From: Chrysopilus asiliformis
Lineage: Eukaryota; Arthropoda; Insecta; Diptera; Rhagionidae
Direction: 5' to 3'
DNA: 64,000 nt
Assembly: GCA_964034945.1 (NCBI GenBank)
Contig: OZ035963.1
Location: forward strand, 42,865,090-42,929,089
Shown here piece by piece: positions 45,763 to 59,100 of the stretch. Position numbers and translations under genes: made by a program. The notes beneath the pieces were generated by a model. That model worked only from the letters and a program-made list of their open reading frames with translations. It did not search any database and was not told where the DNA came from. How positions within the stretch are numbered: position 1 is the stretch's first letter; every line of letters begins with the position of its first letter.

Positions 45763-47878
45763 ATAATATTGATATAGTGATTATAATATTGATATAGTCA
45801 TTATAATATTGATATAGTGATTGGTATTGTTATAGTGATTATAATATTGGTATAGTGATTATACTATTGATATAGTGATATTGATATTGATATAGTGATT
45901 ATACTATTGATATAGTGATATTGATATTGATATAGTGATTATACTATTGATATAGTGATTATAATATTTATATAGTGATTATAGTATTGATATAGTGATT
46001 ATAATATTGATATAGTGATTATAATATTGATATAGTGATTATAATATTGATATAGTGATTATAATATTGATATAGTAATTATAATATTGATATAGTGATT
46101 ATAATATTGATATAGTGATTATACTAATGATATAGTGATTATAATATTGATATAGTGATTATAATATTGATTAGTGGCTATAATATTGATATAGTGATTA
46201 TAATATTAATATAGTGATTATAATATTTATATAGTGGTTATAATATTGATATAGTGATTGTAATATTGATATAGTGATTATAATATAACTGTAGTGATAT
46301 TAATATTGATATAGTGATTATAATATTGATATAGTGCTTATAATATTGGTATAAAGATTATAATATTGTCATAGTGATTATACTATTGATATAGTGATTA
46401 TAATATTGATATAGTGATTATACTTTTTATATAGTGGTTATAATATTGATATAGTGATTATAATATTGATATAGTGATTATACTATTGATATAGTGATTA
46501 TAATATTGATATAGTGATTATAATATTGATATAGTGATTATAATATTGATATAGTGATTATAACATTGCTGTAGTGATTAGAATATTGGTATAGTGATTA
46601 TAATATAACTGTAGTGATATTAATATTGATATAGTGATTATAATATTGGTATAGTGATTATAATATTGGTATAGTGATTATACTATTGATATAGTGATTA
46701 TACTATTGATATATTGATTATAATATTGATATGGTGATATTGATATTGATATAGTGATTATACTATTGATATAGTGATTATACTATTGATATATTGATTA
46801 TAATATTGATATGGTGATATTGATATTGATATAGTGATTATACTATTGATATAGTGATTATAATATTGATATAGTGATTTTAATATTGATATAGTGATTA
46901 TAATATTTATATACTGGTTATAATATTGATATAGTCATTATAATATTGATATAGTGATTATACTATTGATATAGTGATTATAATATTGATATAGTGATTA
47001 TAATATTGATATAGTGATTATAATATTGATATAATGATTATAATATTGATATAGTGATTATATCAATGATATAGTGATTATAATATTGATATAGTGATTA
47101 TACTATTGATATAGTGATTATAATATTGATATAGTGATTATAATATTGATATAGTGATTATAATATTGATATAATGATTATAATATTGATATAGTGATTA
47201 TATCAATGATATAGTGATTATAATATTGATATAGTGATTATACTATTGATATAGTGATTATAATATTGATATAGTGATTATAATATTGATATAGTAATTA
47301 TAATATTGATATAATGATTATAATATTGATATAGTGATTATATCAATGATATAGTGATTATAATATTGATATAGTGATTATAATATTGATATAGTGGCTA
47401 TAATATTGATATAGTGATTATAATATTCATATAGTGATTATAATATTGATATAGTGATTATAATATTGATATAGTGATTATAATATTGATATAGTCATTA
47501 TAATATTGATATAGTGATTATACTATTGACATAGTGATTATAATATTGATATAGTCATTATACTAATGATATAGTGATTATAATATTGATATAGTCATTA
47601 TAATATTGATATAGTGATTATACTATTGACATAGTGATTATAATATTGATATAGTCATTATACTAATGATATAGTGATTATAATATTGATATAGTGATTA
47701 TAATATTGATATAGTGATTATACTAATGATATAGTGATTATAATATTGATATAGTGATTATACTATTGATATAGTGATTAAATTATTGATATAGTGATTA
47801 TACTAATGATATAGTGATTATAATATTGATATAGTGATTATAATATTGATATAGTGGCTATAATATTGATATAGTGAT
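45763..47878. repeat. Long-range duplicated block, right copy (about 2.1 kb)
   Basis: Counterpart of 531-2610, preserving its marker order over two kilobases. Differences are whole-unit indels (one extra unit before GATATAGTAATT near 46075, one extra 140-bp module near 47200-47340, one less 120-bp module) and point changes, for example TACTTTTTATATAG near 46432 where the left copy has TACTATTTATATAG. Similarity stops near 47878, where this copy continues with TTAATATAG and the left copy with ATACTAATG. Its place just before the domain B junction means that sequence from the left part of the array was pasted near the right edge of domain A, or the reverse. Confidence 0.85.
47059..47348. repeat. 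140-bp module marked by TATATCAATG, three copies
   Basis: TATATCAATG occurs at 47059, 47199 and 47339, spaced exactly 140 bp (seven units), each preceded by an AATGATT unit. In the related block at the left of the window it occurs twice (1811, 1951), and in the second 4-kb copy once (5971). The third copy here carries an extra GTAATT variant (about 47295). This is a clear series of one, two and three copies of the same segment. Confidence 0.85.
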
Positions 47879-48419
47879 TATAATATTAATATAGTGATTA
47901 TAATATTGATATAGTGATTATAATATTGATATAGTCATTATAATATTGATATAGTGATTATACTATTGATATAGTGATTATAATATTGATATAGTGATTA
48001 TAATATTGATATAGTGCTTATAATACTGGTATAAAGATTATAATATTGATATAGTGATTATACTATTGATATAGTGATTATAATATTGATATAGTGATAT
48101 TGATATTGATATATTGATTATAATATTGATATAGTGATTATAATATTGATATAGTGATTATAATATTGACATAGTGATTATAATATTGATATAGTGATTA
48201 TAATATTGATATAGTGATTATAATATTGATATAGTCATTATAATATTGATATAGTGATTATACTATTGATATAGTGATTATAATATTGATATAGTGATTA
48301 TAATATTGATATAGTGGCTATAATATTGATATAGTGGCTATAATATTGATATAGTGATTATAATATTAATATAGTGATTATAATATTTATATAGTGGTTA
48401 TAATATTGATATAGTGATT

Positions 48420-48510
48420 ATAATATTGATATAGTGCTTATAATATTGTATAAAGATTATAATATTGATATAGTGATTATACTATTGATATAGTGATTAT
48501 AATATTGATA
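48420..48510. repeat. Last domain A units, with a one-base-short GTATAAAG variant
   Basis: Just before the inverted junction a GTGCTT unit is followed by AATATTGTATAAAG, one base shorter than the usual AATATTGGTATAAAG found about 18 times in domain A. This shifts the phase by one base. A few ordinary units follow before the inverted fragment. It marks the right edge of domain A. Confidence 0.7.
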
Positions 48511-48525
48511 TAGTATAATCACTAT
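48491..48525. repeat. Inverted satellite fragment at the domain A/B junction
   Basis: After a normal forward stretch the sequence reads TAGTATAATCACTATTATAG. Bases 48514-48525 (TATAATCACTAT) are the reverse complement of the unit's ATAGTGATTATA, after which forward orientation resumes with TATAGTATTGG. The forward copy at 48491-48501 (TAGTGATTATA) and its inverted copy at 48514-48524 could pair as an 11-bp stem with a 12-base loop. It is the only place I saw the ATCACTAT orientation on this strand, and it coincides with the change of variant spectrum. It looks like a fold-back or template-switch scar, or the seam where two arrays were joined. The sequence is directly visible; the mechanism is inference. 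Confidence 0.85.
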
Positions 48526-48700
48526 TATAGTATTGGTATAGTTGTTAAAATATTTATATAGTGATTATAATATTGGTATAGTAATTATAATATTGGTATA
48601 GTGATTATAATATTGATATATTGATTATAATATTGATATAGTGATTACAATTTTGGTATAGTGATTACACTTTTGGTATAGTGATTATAATATTGATATA

Positions 48701-49340
48701 GTGATTATACTATTGATATAGTTATTATACTATTGATATATTGATTCTAATATTGATATGGTGATATTGATATTGATATAGTGATTATACTATTGATATA
48801 GTGATTATAATATTGATATAGTTATTATAATATTGATATAGTGATTATAATATTGATATAGTGATTATAGTATTTATATAGTGATTATAATATTGGTATA
48901 GTTGTTAAAATATTGATATAGTGATTATAATATTGGTATAGTAATTATAATATTGATATATTGATTATAATATTGATATAGTGATTATAATTTTGATATA
49001 GTGATTACAATTTTGGTATAGTGATTATAATATTGATATAGTGATTATACTATTGATATAGTGATTATACTATTGATATAGTGATTATAATATTGGTATA
49101 AAAATTATAATATTGGTATAGTGATTCTAATATTGATATATTGATTATAATATTGATATAGTGATTACAATTTTGGTATAGTGATTATAATTTTGGTATA
49201 GAGATTATAATATTGATATAGTGATTATACTATTGATATAGTGATTATAGTATTGATATAGTGATTATAATATTGGTATAGTTGTTAAAATATTGATATA
49301 GTGATTATAATATTGGTATAGTAATTATAATATTGGTATA
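48701..49340. repeat. 640-bp tandem repeat of domain B, copy 1
   Basis: Exactly 32 units. It repeats at 49341 with GTTATTATACTATTG (48721 and 49361), GATTCTAATATTGATATGG (about 48743 and 49383), GTTGTTAAAATATTG (48901 and 49541) and GATTACAATTTTGG pairs (49161 and 49801). Differences are single bases, such as TATTTATATAG at 48871 against TATTGATATAG at 49511. Confidence 0.83.
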
Positions 49341-49900
49341 GTGATTATACTATTGATATAGTTATTATACTATTGATATATTGATTCTAATATTGATATG
49401 GTGATATTGATATTGATATAGTGATTATACTATTGATATAGTGATTATAATATTGATATAGTTATTATAATATTGATATAGTGATTATAATATTGATATA
49501 GTGATTATAGTATTGATATAGTGATTATAATATTGGTATAGTTGTTAAAATATTGATATAGTGATTATAATATTGGTATAGTAATTATAATATTGATATA
49601 TTGATTATAATATTGATATAGTGATTATAATTTTGATATAGTGATTACAATTTTGGTATAGTGATTATAATATTGATATAGTGATTATACTATTGATATA
49701 GTGATTATACTATTGATATAGTGATTATAATATTGGTATAAAAATTATAATATTGGTATAGTGATTCTAATATTGATATATTGATTATAATATTGATATA
49801 GTGATTACAATTTTGGTATAGTGATTATAATTTTGGTATAGTGATTATAATATTGATATAGTGATTATACTATTGATATAGTGATTATACTATTGATATA
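49341..49900. repeat. 640-bp tandem repeat of domain B, copy 2 (incomplete)
   Basis: Follows copy 1 at an exact 640-bp offset until about 49880-49920, where GTTGTTAAAA of copy 1 (49281) is replaced by AAAATTATAA (49921), a jump to a neighbouring module. It also has GTGATT at 49841 where copy 1 has GAGATT (49201); the GAGATT form returns at 56361. Confidence 0.8.
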
Positions 49901-50040
49901 GTGATTATAATATTGGTATAAAAATTATAATATTGGTATAGTGATTCTAATATTGATATAGTGGTTATAATATTGATATAGTGATTACAATTTTGGTATA
50001 GTGATTATAATATTGATATAGTAATTATACTATTGATATA

Positions 50041-50180
50041 GTGATTATAATATTGATATAGTGGCTATAATATTGATATATTGATTATAATATTGATATA
50101 GTGGCTATAATATTGATATATTGATTATAATATTGATATAGTGATTATAATATTGATATATTGATTATAATATTGATATA
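50041..50180. repeat. 40-bp dimeric rhythm (GTGGCT / TTGATT)
   Basis: Units alternate between a GTGGCT end and a TATATTGATT end, giving a 40-bp period instead of 20. The same alternation occurs in domain B near 50301, 52455, 52755, 53601, 53846, 54361, 54611, 54841, 54931, 55141 and 55381, with counterparts 6.5 kb downstream. In some copies GTGGCT becomes GTGCCT (53606, 54361, 54841). In domain A these two variants are almost never adjacent in this order. Confidence 0.75.
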
Positions 50181-53100
50181 GTGATTATAATATTGCTATA
50201 GTGATTATAATATTGATATAGTGATTATAATTTTGGTATAGTGATTATAATATTGATATAGTGATTATAATATTGATATAGTGATTATAATATTGATATA
50301 GTGGCTATAATATTGATATATTGATTATAATATTGATATAGTGGCTATAATATTGATATATTGATTATAATATTGATATAGTGATTATAATATTGATATA
50401 GTGATTACAATTTTGGTATAGTGATTATAATATTGATATAGTGATTATACTATTGATATAGTGATTATAATATTGATATAGTGATTACAATTTTGGTATA
50501 GTGATTATAATATTGATATAGTGATTATACTATTGATATAGTGATTATAATATTGGTATAGTGATTATACTATTGATATAGTGATATTGTAATATTGGTA
50601 CAATGAGTATAATATTGATATAGTGATATAATATTGTTATAGTGATTTTAATATTGATATAGTGATTATAATATTGATATAGTTATTATAACTTTGGTAT
50701 AGTGATTATAATATAGATATAGCGATTATACTATTGATTAGTGATTAGTATATTGATATAATGAGTATAATATTGATATAGTGATATTAATATTGTTACA
50801 GTGATATTAATATTGATATAGTGATATTAATATTGATATAGTGATATTAATATTGATATAGTGATTATACTATTGATATAGTGATTATAATATTGATATA
50901 GTGATATTGGTATTGTTATAGTGATTATAATATTGGTATAGTGATTATACTAATGATATAGTGATTATACTGTTGATATAGTGATATTGATATAGTGATT
51001 ATACTAATGATATAGTGATTATAATATTGATATAGTGATTATAATTTTGGTATAGTGATTATAATATTGATATAGTGATTATACTATTGATATAGTAATT
51101 ATAATATTGGTATAGTAATTATAATATTGGTATAGTGATTATAATATTGATATATTGATTATATTATTGATTTAGTGATTACAATTTTGGTATAGTGATT
51201 ATAATATCGATATAGTGATTATACTATTGATATAGTGATTATACTATTGATATAGTGATTATAATATTGGTATAGTGATTATACTATTGATATAGTGATT
51301 ATACTATTGATATATTGATTCTAATATTGATATGGTGATATTGATATTGATATAGTGATTATACTATTGATATAGTGATTATAATATTGATATAGTTGTT
51401 ATAATATTGATATAGTGATTATAATATTGATATATTGATTATAATATTGATATAGTGTTTATAATATTGCTATAGTGATTATAATATTGATATAGTGATT
51501 ACAATTTTGGTATAGTGATTATAATATTGATATAGTGATTATACTATTGATATAGTGATTATAATATTGGTATAGTGATTATACTATTGATATAGTGATA
51601 TTGTAATATTGGTATAATGAGTATAATATTGATATAGTGATATAATAATGTTATAGTGATTTTAATATTGATATAGTGATTATAATATTGATATAGTTAT
51701 TATAACTTTGGTATAGTGATTATAATATAGATATAGCGATTATACTATTGATATAGTGATTAGTATATTGATATAATGAGTATAATATTGATATAGTGAT
51801 ATTAATATTGTTATAGTGATATTAATATTGATATAGTGATATTAATATTGATATAGTGATTATACTATTGATATAGTGATTATAATATTGAAATAGTGAT
51901 ATTGGTATTGTTATAGTGATTATAATATTGGTATAGTGATTATACTAATGATATAGTGATTATAATTTTGGTATAGTGATTATAATATTGATATAGTGAT
52001 TATACTATTGATATAGTGATTATAATATTTATATAGTGATTATAGTATTGATATAGTGATTATAGTATTGGTATAGTTGTTAAAATATTGATATAGTGAT
52101 TATAATATTGGTATAGTAATTATAATATTGGTATAGTGATTATAATATTGATATATTGATTATAATATTGATATAGTGATTACAATTTTGGTATAGTGAT
52201 TATAATATTGATATAGTGATTATACTATTGATATAGTGATTATACTATTGATATAGTGATTATAATATTGGTATAGTGATTATACTATTGATATAGTGAT
52301 TATACTATTGATATATTGATTCTAATATTGATATGGTGATATTGATATTGATATAGTGATTATACTATTGATATAGTGATTATAATATTGATATAGTTAT
52401 TATAATATTGATATAGTGATTATAATATTGATATAGTGATTATAATATTGATACAGTGGCTATAATATTGATATATTGATTATAATATTGATATAGTGGC
52501 TATAATATTGATATATTGATTATAATATTGATATAGCGATTATAATATTGGTATAGTGATATTGATACTGATATAGTGATTATACTATTGATATAGTGAT
52601 TATAATATTGACATAGTAATTATAATATTGATATATTGATTATAATATTGATATAGTGATTATAATATTGATATAGTGATTATAATATTGATATAGTGAT
52701 TATAATTTTGGTGTAGTGATTATAATATTGATATAGTGATTATAATATTGATATAGTGGCTATAATATTGATTAATTGATTATAATATTGATATAGTGGC
52801 TATAATATTGATATATTGATTATAATATTGATATAGTGATTATAATATTGATATAGTAATATTGATATTGATATAGTGATTATAATATTGATATAGTGAT
52901 TATAATATTCATATAGTGATTACAATTTTGGTATAGTGATTATAATATTGATATAGTGATTATACTATTGATTAGTGATTATACTATTGATATAGTGATT
53001 ATACTATTGATATAGTGATTATAATATTGGTATAGTGATTCTAATATTGATATAGTGGTTATAATATTGATATAGTGATTACAATTTTGGTATAGTGATT

Positions 53101-53340
53101 ATAATATTGATATAGTGATTATACTATTGATATAGTGATTATAATATTGATATAGTGATTACAATTTTGGTATAGTGATGATAATATTGATATAGTGATT
53201 ATACTATTGATATAGTGATTATAATATTGGTATAGTGATTATACTATTGATATAATGAGTTTAAAATATTGATATAGTGATTATACTATTGATATAGTGA
53301 TATTAATATTGTTATAGTGATATTAATATTGATATAGTGA

Positions 53341-54284
53341 TTATAATATTGATATAGTTATTATAACTTTGGTATAGTGATTATAATATAGATATAGCGA
53401 TTATACCATTAATATAGTGATTAGTATATTGATATAATGAGTATAATATTGATATAGTGATATTAATATTGTTATAGTGATATTAATATTGATATAGTGA
53501 TATTAATATTGATATAGTGATAGTAATATTGGTATTGTTATAGTGATTATAATATTGGTATAGTGATTATACTAATGATATAGTGATTATAATATTGATA
53601 TAGTGCCTATAATATTGATATATTGATTATAATATTGATATAGTGGCTATAATATTGATATATTGATTATAATATTGATATAGTGATTATACTATTGATA
53701 TAGTGATTATACTATTGATATATTGATTCTAATATTGATATGGTGATATTGATATTGATATAGTGATTATACTATTGATATAGTGATTATAATATTGATA
53801 TAGTGATTATAATATTGATATAGTGATTATAATATTGATACAGTGGCTATAATATTGATATATTGATTATAATATTGATATAGTGGCTATAATATTGATA
53901 TATTGATTATAATATTGTATAATATTGATATAGTGATTATAATATTGATATAGTGATTACAATTTTGGTATAGTGATTATAATATTGATATAGTGATTAT
54001 ACTATTGATATAGTGATTATAATATTGGTATAGTGATTATACTATTGATATAGTGATTATAATATTGATATAGTTATTATAACTTTGGTATAGTGATTAT
54101 AATATAGATATAGCGATTATACCATTAATATAGTGATTAGTATATTGATATAATGAGTATAATATTGATATAGTGATATTAATATTGTTATAGTGATATT
54201 AATATTGATATAGTGATATTAATATTGATATAGTGATAGTAATATTGGTATTGTTATAGTGATTATAATATTGGTATAGTGATT
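53341..54284. repeat. 716-bp offset internal repeat with AACTTTGG and TAGCGATT
   Basis: About 228 bp at 53341-53568 recurs at 54057-54284: GTTATTATAACTTTGG, TAATATAGATATAGCGATT, TACCATTAATATAG (53404 and 54120), GATTAGTATATTG, AATGAGTATAATATTG, GTGATATTAATATTGTTATAG, then GATAGTAATATTGGTATTG. It is repeated again in copy 2 of the large module near 59842 and 60540. It has the densest cluster of departures from the consensus in the window, including CpG. Confidence 0.75.
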
Positions 54285-56140
54285 ATAATATTGATATAGT
54301 GATTATAATATTGATATAGTGATTATAATATTGATATAGTGATTATAATATTGATATAGTGCCTATAATATTGATATATTGATTATAATATTGATATAGT
54401 GGCTATAATATTGATATATTGATTATAATATTGATATAGTGATTATAATATTGATATAGTGATATTGATATTGATATAGTGATTATACTATTGATATATT
54501 GATTATAATATTGATATAGTCATTATAATATTGATATATTGATTATAATATTGATATAGTGATTATAATATTGATATAGTGATTATAATATTGATATAGT
54601 GATTATAATATTGATTAGTGGCTATAATATTGATATATTGATTATAATATTGATATAGTGGCTATAATATTGATATATTGATTATAATATTGATATAGTG
54701 ATATTGATATTGCTGTAGTGAGTTTATAATACTGATATAGTGATTATACTATTGATATAGTGATATTAATATTGTTATAGTGATATTGATATTGATATAG
54801 TGATTATAATATTGATATAGTGATTATAATATTCATATAGTGCCTATAATATTGATATATTGATTATAATATTGATATAGTGGCTATAATATTGATATAT
54901 TGATTATAATATTGATATATTGATTATAATATTGATATAGTGGCTATAATATTGATATATTGATTATAATATTGATATAGTGATTATAATATTGATATAG
55001 TGATATTGATATTGATATAGTGATTATACTATTGATATATTGATTATAATATTGATATAGTGATTATAATTTTGATATAGTCATTACAATTTTGGTATAG
55101 TGATTATAATATTGATATAGTGATTATAATATTGATATAGTGGCTATAATATTGATATATTGATTATAATATTGATATAGTGGCTATACTATTGATATAT
55201 TGATTATAATATTGATATAGTGATTATAATATTGATATAGTGATATTAATATTGATATAGTGATTATACTATTGATATAGTGATTATAATATTGATATAG
55301 TGATTATAATTTTGGTATAGTGATTATAATATTGATATAGTGATTATAATATTGATATAGTGATTATAATATTGATATAGTGGCTATAATATTGATATAT
55401 TGATTATAATATTGATATAGTGGCTATACTATTGATATATTGATTATAATATTGATATAGTGATTATAATATTGATATAGTGATTATACTATTGATATAG
55501 TGATTATAATATTGATATAGTGATTATAATTTTGGTATAGTGATTATAATATTGATATAGTGATTATACTATTGATGTAGTGATTATAATATTTATATAG
55601 TGATTATAGTATTGATATATTGATTATAATATTGATATAGTGATTATAATATTGCTATAGTGATTATAATATTGATATAGTGATTACAATTTTGGTATAG
55701 TGATTATAATATTGATATAGTGATTATACTATTGATATAGTGATATTGTAATATTGGTATAATGAGTATAATATTGATATAGTGATATAATATTGTTATA
55801 GTGATTTTAATATTGATATAGTTATTATAACTTTGGTATAGTGATTATAATATAGATATAGCGATTATACTATTGATATAGTGATTAGTATATTGATATA
55901 ATGAGTATAATATTGATATAGTGATATTAATATTGTTATAGTGATATTAATATTGATATAGTGATATTAATATTGATATAGTGATTATACTATTGATATA
56001 GTGATTATAATATTGATATAGTGATATTGGTATTGTTATAGTGATTATAATATTGGTATAGTGATTATACTAATGATATAGTGATTATAATTTTGGTATA
56101 GTGATTATAATATTGATATAGTGATTATACTATTGATATA

Positions 56141-59100
56141 GTGATTATAATTTTGATATAGTGATTACAATTTTGGTATAGTGATTATAATATTGATATA
56201 GTGATTATACTATTGATATAGTGATTATACTATTGATATAGTGATTATAATATTGGTATAAAAATTATAATATTGGTATAGTGATTCTAATATTGATATA
56301 TTGATTATAATATTGATATAGTGATTACAATTTTGGTATAGTGATTATAATTTTGGTATAGAGATTATAATATTGATATAGTGATTATACTATTGATATA
56401 GTGATTATAGTATTGATATAGTGATTATAATATTGGTATAGTTGTTAAAATATTGATATAGTGATTATAATATTGGTATAGTAATTATAATATTGATATA
56501 GTGATTATACTATTGATATAGTGATTATAATTTTGATATAGTGATTACAATTTTGGTATAGTGATTATAATATTGATATAGTGATTATACTATTGATATA
56601 GTGATTATACTATTGATATAGTGATTATAATATTGGTATAAAAATTATAATATTGGTATAGTGATTCTAATATTGATATAGTGGTTATAATATTGATATA
56701 GTGATTACAATTTTGGTATAGTGATTATAATATTGATATAGTAATTATACTATTGATATAGTGATTATAATATTGATATAGTGGCTATAATATTGGTATA
56801 TTGATTATAATATTGATATAGTGGCTATAATATTGATATATTGATTATAATATTGATATAGTGATTATAATATTGATATATTGATTATAATATTGATATA
56901 GTGATTATAATATTGCTATAGTGATTATAATATTGATATAGTGATTATAATTTTGGTATAGTGATTATAATATTGATATAGTGATTATAATATTGATATA
57001 GTGATTATAATGATGATATAGTGGCTATAATATTGATATATTGATTATAATATTGATATAGTGGCTATAATATTGATATATTGATTATAATATTGATATA
57101 GTGATTATAATATTGATATAGTGATTACAATTTTGGTATAGTGATTATAATATTGATATAGTGATTATACTATTGATATAGTGATTATAATATTGATATA
57201 GTGATTACAATTTTGGTATAGTGATTATAATATTGATATAGTGATTATACTATTGATATAGTGATTATAATATTGGTATAGTGATTATACTATTGATATA
57301 GTGATATTGTAATATTGGTACAATGAGTATAATATTGATATAGTGATATAATATTGTTATAGTGATTTTAATATTGATATAGTGATTATAATATTGATAT
57401 AGTTATTATAACTTTGGTATAGTGATTATAATATTGATATAGTGATTATACTAATGATATAGTGATTATACTGTTGATATAGTGATATTGATATAGTGAT
57501 TATACTAATGATATAGTGATTATAATATTGATATAGTGATTATAATTTTGGTATAGTGATTATAATATTGATATAGTGATTATACTATTGATATAGTAAT
57601 TATAATATTGGTATAGTAATTATAATATTGGTATAGTGATTATAATATTGATATATTGATTATATTATTGATTTAGTGATTACAATTTTGGTATAGTGAT
57701 TATAATATCGATATAGTGATTATACTATTGATATAGTGATTATACTATTGATATAGTGATTATAATATTGGTATAGTGATTATACTATTGATATAGTGAT
57801 TATACTATTGATATATTGATTCTAATATTGATATGGTGATATTGATATTGATATAGTGATTATACTATTGATATAGTGATTATAATATTGATATAGTTGT
57901 TATAATATTGATATAGTGATTATAATATTGATATATTGATTATAATATTGATATAGTGTTTATAATATTGCTATAGTGATTATAATATTGATATAGTGAT
58001 TACAATTTTGGTATAGTGATTATAATATTGATATAGTGATTATACTATTGATATAGTGATTATAATATTGGTATAGTGATTATACTATTGATATAGTGAT
58101 ATTGTAATATTGGTATAATGAGTATAATATTGATATAGTGATATAATATTGTTATAGTGATTTTAATATTGATATAGTGATTATAATATTGATATAGTTA
58201 TTATAACTTTGGTATAGTGATTATAATATAGATATAGCGATTATACTATTGATATAGTGATTAGTATATTGATATAATGAGTATAATATTGATATAGTGA
58301 TATTAATATTGTTATAGTGATATTAATATTGATATAGTGATATTAATATTGATATAGTGATTATACTATTGATATAGTGATTATAATATTGAAATAGTGA
58401 TATTGGTATTGTTATAGTGATTATAATATTGGTATAGTGATTATACTAATGATATAGTGATTATAATTTTGGTATAGTGATTATAATATTGATATAGTGA
58501 TTATACTATTGATATAGTGATTATAATATTTATATAGTGATTATAGTATTGATATAGTGATTATAGTATTGGTATAGTTGTTAAAATATTGATATAGTGA
58601 TTATAATATTGGTATAGTAATTATAATATTGGTATAGTGATTATAATATTGATATATTGATTATAATATTGATATAGTGATTACAATTTTGGTATAGTGA
58701 TTATAATATTGATATAGTGATTATACTATTGATATAGTGATTATACTATTGATATAGTGATTATAATATTGGTATAGTGATTATACTATTGATATAGTGA
58801 TTATACTATTGATATATTGATTCTAATATTGATATGGTGATATTGATATTGATATAGTGATTATACTATTGATATAGTGATTATAATATTGATATAGTTA
58901 TTATAATATTGATATAGTGATTATAATATTGATATAGTGATTATAATATTGATACAGTGGCTATAATATTGATATATTGATTATAATATTGATATAGTGG
59001 CTATAATATTGATATATTGATTATAATATTGATATAGCGATTATAATATTGGTATAGTGATATTGATACTGATATAGTGATTATACTATTGATATAGTGA

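Larger units (their letters stand above)
1..48510. repeat. Domain A: consensus-rich satellite subfamily
   Basis: This three-quarters of the window is dominated by the exact consensus unit, interrupted by a recurring set of variants: ATACTATTG, ATACTAATG, GTGGCT, GTCATT, TTAATATAG, TTTATATAGTGGTT, AACTGTAGTGATATTA, GTGCTT followed by GGTATAAAG, and GATATTGATATTGATATATTG. Most replace bases without changing the 20-bp phase. The domain B signatures AATTTTGG and GATTACAATTTT are absent. CpG is almost missing; I found only two (about 15934 and 18041), both in the same duplicated block. The domain consists of several tandem duplications of 1.2-6 kb, listed separately. It holds no genes or unique spacer. 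Confidence 0.9.
48981..56140. repeat. Domain B higher-order repeat, copy 1 (7.16 kb)
   Basis: Copy 2 begins 7,160 bp later. Marker offsets are 7,160 at the left (GAGATTATAA 49201 and 56361), 6,720 (AAAATTATAA 49921 and 56641; GTACAATGAG about 50597 and 57317), 6,501 (TACTGTTGATATAG 50969 and 57470; GACATAGTAATT 52610 and 59111; AATATTGTATAATATTG 53911 and 60412) and 6,481 (TTGCTGTAGTGAG 54710 and 61191; TTGATGTA 55572 and 62053). Copy 2 therefore lost about 440, 219 and 20 bp. This copy also contains internal repeats, for example AACTTTGG to TACCATTAATATAG at 53341-53568, repeated 716 bp on. Confidence 0.87.

Noticed and set aside
48511..48530. Terminal inverted repeat or insertion site of a transposon
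   Set aside because: Only about 12 bases are inverted, there is no target-site duplication, no second inverted end and no non-satellite sequence nearby.
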